Positions 5,722-10,032 of a DNA stretch of 10,032 nt are shown one piece after another; within the stretch, counting starts at the first letter, position 1; every line of letters begins with the position of its first letter. The stretch is from NCBI GenBank assembly GCA_003519375.1, contig DOWV01000301.1, forward strand, positions 1 through 10,032, written 5' to 3'. The DNA comes from Bacteroidota bacterium. Its GTDB lineage: Bacteria > Bacteroidota > Ignavibacteria > UBA10030. A model generated the notes under the pieces. The model had not been told where the DNA came from, made no database searches, and saw only the letters and a list, made by a program, of their open reading frames with translations. The position numbers and the translations under genes are program-made.

Positions 5722-7844
5722 CTTATAAAAATGTACTTACGAAAACTCTGAGTAGCCTGACGCTTCTTTCCATGCTGCTTCTGACAGCGGGGCCGTCGTT
5801 TGCTCAAGAGAATGCTGCTGCTCCTCCGAACCAAGAGGCTCTCGTTGACATCAAGGACAGCACGATCACCTTCACGTACGACGGTCGGCTGCTTTTCAGG
5901 GGAACAATCCGTTTCGACGGTTCGGTGCTTGATCGTCAGGTGAAGATCTACGAAGACGGCAGGAAGATTCAGCAGGTCGCGCTGCTCACGACCCACTCTT
6001 CGAACAAGAAGATCAGGATATCCGGAACAGTGTACGGGAGCGCGGAATCGTTTCCGTGTGAGGCCGATCGACCGACGGACAGGGCAAGTCAGGGTCCGCT
6101 GATCGTTCGCAATGCCTCCGGCATCGGCCGCAATCTGAGAAACCGGGCCGTGTATGACCGGACCTTTGATTGGGCGTTTTCTGTCGATGCCAATCCAAGA
6201 GTTGTCCTCTCCCCGCTCAAGCTCGGAGAACGGCAGAATTCGTTCTCGATCGATATCGAGGGATATGAAATCGTCCTTCGGTTCAGGCCGCGGTTTTACC
6301 AGGCCCACCGGGGCCTCCAGTACTTTGAGCCGTGGACCTACAAGGTCTGGCCGAAATCAGTTGTCGGATGGATTTCGTGGTTCGCGTTCTTCGATCGAGT
6401 GACAGAAAAGGACATGATGGAGACTGCTGACGTCTTCTCATCGACTCTGAGACCGTACGGTTACGAGTATTTCCAGATGGACGATGGCTATCAGCGAGGC
6501 AACGGAGGACCGGAGCACTGGCTGAAGCCGAATGAAAAATTCCCGCGAGGGCTCAAGTATCTCGCCGGTTACATCAAGGACAAAGGGCTCACGCCGGGAC
6601 TCTGGATGGGAGTAGGGATTTTCGAAGAAAGCCTGGCCCTGCAGCATCCCGATTGGTTCGTGCGGGACGCGCAGGGGAAACCGGTCACAGGAAACTGGAT
6701 CCAATATCCCCTCGATGCTTCGAATTCTCAGGCGTTGGACAGCATCGTCCGGCCGATTTTCCGCGGATTTCGCGAGCAGGGATGGGAGTATTTCAAAGTA
6801 GACGGACTGAGGCATCTCCGGTACGAAGGCTACAATGCGCATCGCGACTATTTCGACCGGCGGAAGTTGAGTCTTGTCGATGCGTTTCGGACGTACGTCA
6901 AGACTGTCCGCGGGGCCATCGGTAGGGACCATTTCATGCTGGGCTGTTGGGGCATTCGTCCCGAGCTTGTCGGCATCATCGACGGATGCAGAATCGGGGA
7001 TGACGGTTTTTCCTACGCGGGCCTGGCTCAATACAACTCATTCAACAATATTGTCTGGCGGAATGACCCGGACCATATCGAGCTCAACGAAGATGCATAT
7101 CGCTCGACCATGGTAACATCGCTCACCGGCTCACTGATGATGCTGACCGACAAGCCGGCGATCTATAAAACCTCCGTCATCGAGCCGGCCAGGAGAACAG
7201 CTCCCGTGCTCTTCACATTGCCGGGTCAGCTCTACGATGTCGATCCTTCCCGGTCGGATATGCTCTCCCGCGTCGATGCGGAAGTTACGGGTTCCGGCCC
7301 CCGGCCCTTCGATGCGGGGTACGTTCCGCAGTGCCATCTCTATTCTCTTGAACTCCATCGTGAATTCGGGTCGTGGATTGTCCTCGGACGAACCGGCGGC
7401 GAGTTTCCCACGATCAGGTTTAATCATCTTGGAATTCCGGGAGATAGGGAGTACCTTGTTTTCGAATTTTGGTCGAAGACGCTCAAAGGTATTTTTGTCG
7501 ACGGATTTGATCCCGGGCCCATCGATCCAAAATACAATTGCCAGCTTTTCAGCATACGCCCGCGCGAAAATCGCCCCCAGCTGCTGGCGACAAACCGCCA
7601 CGTTTCTTGCGGAGGACTCGAAGTGCGGTCCCTTTCATGGTCCGAAACCGTGCTGAGCGGCACCAGCGAACTCGTCGCTGGCGATTCGTACGTCATCTAC
7701 ATATTCGAGCCGGCTGAGTTCTCGTTCAAGAAAGCGGAATGCGCCGGAGCTCAGGTGGTCTCCTCTGTGAAGCGTGGACTGGTCCGCGAGGTAACGCTTC
7801 GATCCAGTGCACCGGCCTTGGTGAGTTGGAGAGTCCTCTACTAG
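5718..7844 (+). CDS. Secreted clan GH-D (GH36/GH27-like) glycosidase, alpha-galactosidase-like
   Basis: The protein is 708 residues, close to typical GH36 length. Residues 1-29 are a signal peptide ending PSFA, then Q. An N-terminal beta-rich domain runs to about residue 200. The TIM barrel starts around FEPWTYKVWP and GWISWFAFFD. Its markers are D255-D256 in FQMDDGYQ, a substrate-binding motif of clan GH-D, D362 in YFKVDGL as the likely nucleophile, and CRIGDDGFS, where D429 is the likely acid/base. R425 lies four residues before D429, as in the R-x3-D arrangement of GH27. A C-terminal beta-sandwich closes the protein (VLGRTGGEFPTIRFN, SLSWSETVLSGTSELVAGD). The retaining mechanism on alpha-galactosides is established for the clan, but beta-L-arabinopyranosidase activity also occurs in GH27 and would fit these neighbours. 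Exact family and substrate are unresolved. It is probably co-transcribed and co-translated with the GH2 gene. Confidence 0.82.
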   Translation: MTYKNVLTKTLSSLTLLSMLLLTAGPSFAQENAAAPPNQEALVDIKDSTITFTYDGRLLFRGTIRFDGSVLDRQVKIYEDGRKIQQVALLTTHSSNKKIRISGTVYGSAESFPCEADRPTDRASQGPLIVRNASGIGRNLRNRAVYDRTFDWAFSVDANPRVVLSPLKLGERQNSFSIDIEGYEIVLRFRPRFYQAHRGLQYFEPWTYKVWPKSVVGWISWFAFFDRVTEKDMMETADVFSSTLRPYGYEYFQMDDGYQRGNGGPEHWLKPNEKFPRGLKYLAGYIKDKGLTPGLWMGVGIFEESLALQHPDWFVRDAQGKPVTGNWIQYPLDASNSQALDSIVRPIFRGFREQGWEYFKVDGLRHLRYEGYNAHRDYFDRRKLSLVDAFRTYVKTVRGAIGRDHFMLGCWGIRPELVGIIDGCRIGDDGFSYAGLAQYNSFNNIVWRNDPDHIELNEDAYRSTMVTSLTGSLMMLTDKPAIYKTSVIEPARRTAPVLFTLPGQLYDVDPSRSDMLSRVDAEVTGSGPRPFDAGYVPQCHLYSLELHREFGSWIVLGRTGGEFPTIRFNHLGIPGDREYLVFEFWSKTLKGIFVDGFDPGPIDPKYNCQLFSIRPRENRPQLLATNRHVSCGGLEVRSLSWSETVLSGTSELVAGDSYVIYIFEPAEFSFKKAECAGAQVVSSVKRGLVREVTLRSSAPALVSWRVLY

Positions 7845-7863
7845 CCGGGTTGTTCTGAGAATC

Positions 7864-7947
7864 GCACACTGATAAACACAGACGCTACAGACTAACACAG
7901 ACGAAGAACTTTTGTGAATATCTTTGCCATCTGTGTTGTCTGTGTGC
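7864..7947. repeat. Intergenic dyad repeat of the ACACAGAT type, copy 2
   Basis: The left arm at 7864-7884 (GCACACTGATAAACACAGACG) pairs with the right arm at 7928-7947 (CATCTGTGTTGTCTGTGTGC), with two mismatches, one G-T pair and one unpaired base. It starts 19 bases after the GH-D stop codon and ends 13 bases before the GH51 start. Its left half shares AAACACAGAYGCTACAGA with the copy at 3372-3450, in the same orientation, so both belong to one repeat family. It may act as a 3'-end hairpin for the upstream transcript. Confidence 0.7.
7919..7926 (+). promoter_or_regulatory. Possible Bacteroidetes-type -7 promoter element
   Basis: TATCTTTG matches the TAnnTTTG consensus of the primary sigma factor of Bacteroidetes and lies 34 bases before the GH51 start. 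No matching TTTG or TTG box is found about 19-21 bases upstream, and the site lies in the loop of a repeat. It could be chance. It would give the GH51 gene its own promoter. Confidence 0.2.
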
Positions 7948-7960
7948 TAACATCCGCATA

Positions 7961-10032
7961 ATGATGGACAAGAGCGTGTACTCTAGAGAATTACGATATC
8001 TATTCTTTCTGGCTTTGTGCTTCCTCCTCGTCTCGAATTGTATCGGTCAATCGAGTCAATCGGCGAGCCTGAAGATTCAGGTTGGCAAGCCCGGTGTCAA
8101 GGTGAGTCCAACCCTCTACGGCATATTCTTCGAGGAGATCAATCATGCCGGAGACGGCGGTCTCTACGGAGAGCTGCTCCGCAACCGGTCGTTCGAGGAA
8201 TCGAGCACACCTGTTCACTGGAGGATGGTGAAAGAAGGGATGGTCGACGCCGAGATGTCGGTCGATTCTCTCTATTCGATGAGCGAAAAGAACGAAAAGT
8301 ACCTCAAACTCAAAGTGCTGCTCGCTCTCGAAGGGCATATCGGCATTGCCAACACGGGATATTGGGGGATCCCAGTGACGAAGGGTTCCTCCTACGTCTG
8401 TTCTCTTAATGCCATGGCGCTCGACGGCATCAACAAGGCAGTCACTGTGGTCCTCGAGGGTCCTGACGACAAAGTGCTTGCATCGGCGACGCTCAGCGGA
8501 ATTGTTGCCGAATGGAAAAAGTTCACGACCACGCTCACCGTCGGTGAAGATTGCCCGAATGCCCGATTTGTGATCAGGGTGATGGAACCGGGGATGCTGT
8601 TCCTCGATATGGTATCGCTCTTTCCAAAACAGACTTTCCAGAACCGGCCGAATGGCATGCGGCAAGATTTGGCTGGAATGCTCGCGAATCTCAAGCCCTC
8701 CTTCGTCCGGTTCCCCGGCGGCTGCTGGGTGGAAGGGGATAACCTGGGACTGGCCTACCGATGGAAAGAAACCATCGGCGATGTCGCAGACAGGCGGTAT
8801 CAATACAACATTTGGGAGTACTTCTCCACGAACGGACTCGGCTTCCACGAATATCTGCAGATGTCTGAAGATCTGGGTGCTGAGCCGCTGTTCGTGATCA
8901 ACTGTGGTATGTCGCATAATGGCTTTGTTCCGTTGAGCGAGATGAAACCCTGGGTCCAGGATGCGCTCGACGCACTTGAGTACGCCAATGGATCTGTCGA
9001 CAGCCGGTGGGGTTCTCTCCGTGCGCGCCAAGGGCATGCCGCTCCCTTCAACCTGAAGTACATGGAGATCGGGAACGAGAACGGCGGACCGGTGTATGCG
9101 GAGCGTTATGCACTTTTTCACGACGCTATCAAGGCGAAATACCCCGACGTTCACCTCATCGCGAATGTGTGGGGCGGCTATCCGAAGGACCGCCCGATCG
9201 AAATCATCGACGAACACTACTACGCCTCCCCGCGGTTCTTCATCGACAATGCGAAGCGCTACGACTCCTATGACCGAAGCGGCCCGCGTGTGTATGTCGG
9301 CGAGTACGCGGTGACGCAAGACTGCGGCAACGGTAATCTCCGCGCCGCGATCGGGGAAGCCGCGTTTATGGCCGGGATGGAGCGGAACTCGGACGTGGTC
9401 ACGATGTCTTCCTATGCGCCGCTCTTTGCCCACATCAACTACAAGAAATGGAACCCCGACCTCATCAATTTCAATGGTACCGGGGCCTACGGGACGCCGT
9501 CGTACTACGTGCAGGAAATGTTCAGCAAGAACAGGTGTGATCTTATTCTTCCGATCGATCTGGAGGTCGAGGACGCTCCTCCTGCACCTCCTCCGTCGCG
9601 TAATGGAAAGATCGGAGTCGGCACATGGAACACGCAGGCAGAGTTCAGAGATCTGAAGGTGACGAAAGGCGGAAAGGTGCTCTATTCGAGCGACTTCGAA
9701 ACCGGGGCAAAGGAATGGACGCCGATGGGAGGGGAGTGGAAGCTCGTCGACGGGTGCTTGCGCCAGGCCGCCGGCGGAACGAACAGGCGGGCTGTTGCCG
9801 GCGACGCTGAGTGGACGGACTACACATATACGCTGAAGGCCCGAAAACTCGGCGGGGCCGAAGGCTTCCTGATTCTCTTCTCAGTGAAGGGGACGGATGA
9901 CTTTGTCTGGTGGAATATCGGCGGCTGGGGAAACACGCGGCACGCGATTGAAGTAGCGGCAGAAGGCGGCAAGAGTGTCGTGGGCGGAGAAGTCGTCGGT
10001 TCGGTTGAGACAGGCCGGGGGGACGATATCCC
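7961..10032 (+). CDS. Secreted multi-domain GH51 alpha-L-arabinofuranosidase, 3' truncated by the window
   Basis: The frame is open from the tandem ATGs at 7961 and 7964 to the right edge, giving 690 codons without a stop. The N-terminus MMDKSVYSRELRYLFFLALC continues to CIGQ and is a signal peptide, probably cleaved before Q30. The domain start TLYGIFFEEINHAGDGGLYG (FEE around residue 58) is the GH51 signature. A CBM4_9-like beta-sandwich follows (about 75-225: GHIGIANTGYWGIP, FLDMVSLFP), then the TIM barrel with FVRFPGGCWVEG. E373 in EIGNENGG is the expected acid/base and E448 in YVGEYAVTQ the expected nucleophile. After a proline-rich stretch (PPAPPPS, residues 540-546) comes another beta-sandwich (IGVGTWNTQAEFRDLKV, WTDYTYTLKARKLGG, FVWWNIGGWGN), resembling the concanavalin-like insert of some Bacteroidota GH51 proteins. 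The C-terminal GH51 domain would lie beyond the edge. GH51 retaining enzymes release alpha-L-arabinofuranose from arabinan, arabinoxylan or arabinogalactan. No Shine-Dalgarno sequence precedes the ATGs. Confidence 0.9.
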   Translation, partial: MMDKSVYSRELRYLFFLALCFLLVSNCIGQSSQSASLKIQVGKPGVKVSPTLYGIFFEEINHAGDGGLYGELLRNRSFEESSTPVHWRMVKEGMVDAEMSVDSLYSMSEKNEKYLKLKVLLALEGHIGIANTGYWGIPVTKGSSYVCSLNAMALDGINKAVTVVLEGPDDKVLASATLSGIVAEWKKFTTTLTVGEDCPNARFVIRVMEPGMLFLDMVSLFPKQTFQNRPNGMRQDLAGMLANLKPSFVRFPGGCWVEGDNLGLAYRWKETIGDVADRRYQYNIWEYFSTNGLGFHEYLQMSEDLGAEPLFVINCGMSHNGFVPLSEMKPWVQDALDALEYANGSVDSRWGSLRARQGHAAPFNLKYMEIGNENGGPVYAERYALFHDAIKAKYPDVHLIANVWGGYPKDRPIEIIDEHYYASPRFFIDNAKRYDSYDRSGPRVYVGEYAVTQDCGNGNLRAAIGEAAFMAGMERNSDVVTMSSYAPLFAHINYKKWNPDLINFNGTGAYGTPSYYVQEMFSKNRCDLILPIDLEVEDAPPAPPPSRNGKIGVGTWNTQAEFRDLKVTKGGKVLYSSDFETGAKEWTPMGGEWKLVDGCLRQAAGGTNRRAVAGDAEWTDYTYTLKARKLGGAEGFLILFSVKGTDDFVWWNIGGWGNTRHAIEVAAEGGKSVVGGEVVGSVETGRGDDI

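Noticed and set aside
5487..6308. 273-residue minus-strand frame across the GH2/GH-D junction
   Set aside because: It is antisense to two well-supported genes, has no recognisable domain, and I saw no ribosome binding site for it.
3372..7947. CRISPR array from the repeated ACACAGAT units
   Set aside because: Units are inverted, imperfect and unequally spaced; there are no regular direct repeats with unique spacers and no cas genes.
8030..8041. Lipoprotein reading of the GH51 N-terminus (V-S-N-C, Cys27)
   Set aside because: Asn just before the Cys is atypical for a lipobox, and CIG|Q cleavage matches the Q-at-+1 pattern of the other three proteins. Not fully excluded.
8000..9433. 477-residue open frame on the minus strand
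   Set aside because: It lies wholly antisense to the GH51 frame, which carries clear catalytic motifs. Its translation is rich in His, Arg and Glu with no domain I recognise; such frames arise from codon bias on the opposite strand.

Overview
The window carries part of a glycan-degradation gene cluster. All genes lie on the + strand, and the recognisable catalytic motifs indicate plant-type, L-arabinose- and galactose-containing glycans. In order they are: the 3' end of a GH127-like (DUF1680) gene (to 556); a complete GH127-like putative beta-L-arabinofuranosidase (923-3349); a GH2 enzyme (3472-5721); a clan GH-D, alpha-galactosidase-like enzyme (5718-7844); and a GH51 alpha-L-arabinofuranosidase (from 7961) that is still open at the right edge. 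No transporter, SusC/SusD pair, regulator, RNA gene or CRISPR array is visible.

Organism: the four complete N-termini are all signal peptides whose predicted cleavage leaves glutamine at +1. This matches the Bacteroidetes 'Q-rule' and points to Bacteroidota or a close FCB-group lineage. By eye the GC content is moderately high, and two genes have clear purine-rich Shine-Dalgarno sequences. Both traits fit deep-branching relatives (Ignavibacteria/Rhodothermia-like) better than classical Bacteroides. This is inference; no marker gene is present.

Layout: 557-922 is a non-coding spacer holding a long hairpin (616-666) and a MITE-like element with near-perfect 20-bp terminal inverted repeats (718-840). 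The spacers before the GH2 gene (3350-3471) and before the GH51 gene (7845-7960) each hold a copy of the same ACACAGAT-type dyad repeat. The first copy also contains a 20-bp near-perfect palindrome. The GH2 and GH-D genes overlap by 4 bp (ATGA) and are very probably co-translated.

Working together: the enzymes would act in the periplasm or outside the cell. The GH127-like proteins would remove beta-L-arabinofuranose, GH51 alpha-L-arabinofuranose, and GH2 and GH-D the galactosyl or arabinopyranosyl caps. Arabinogalactan, arabinan side chains of rhamnogalacturonan I, or hydroxyproline-linked arabino-oligosaccharides are plausible substrates. The enzyme families are known. The less routine features are the intergenic repeats, the in-frame KMPG repeat in the GH127 enzyme, the unresolved GH2 and GH-D specificities and the modular GH51. 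I saw no evidence of a wholly undescribed system.
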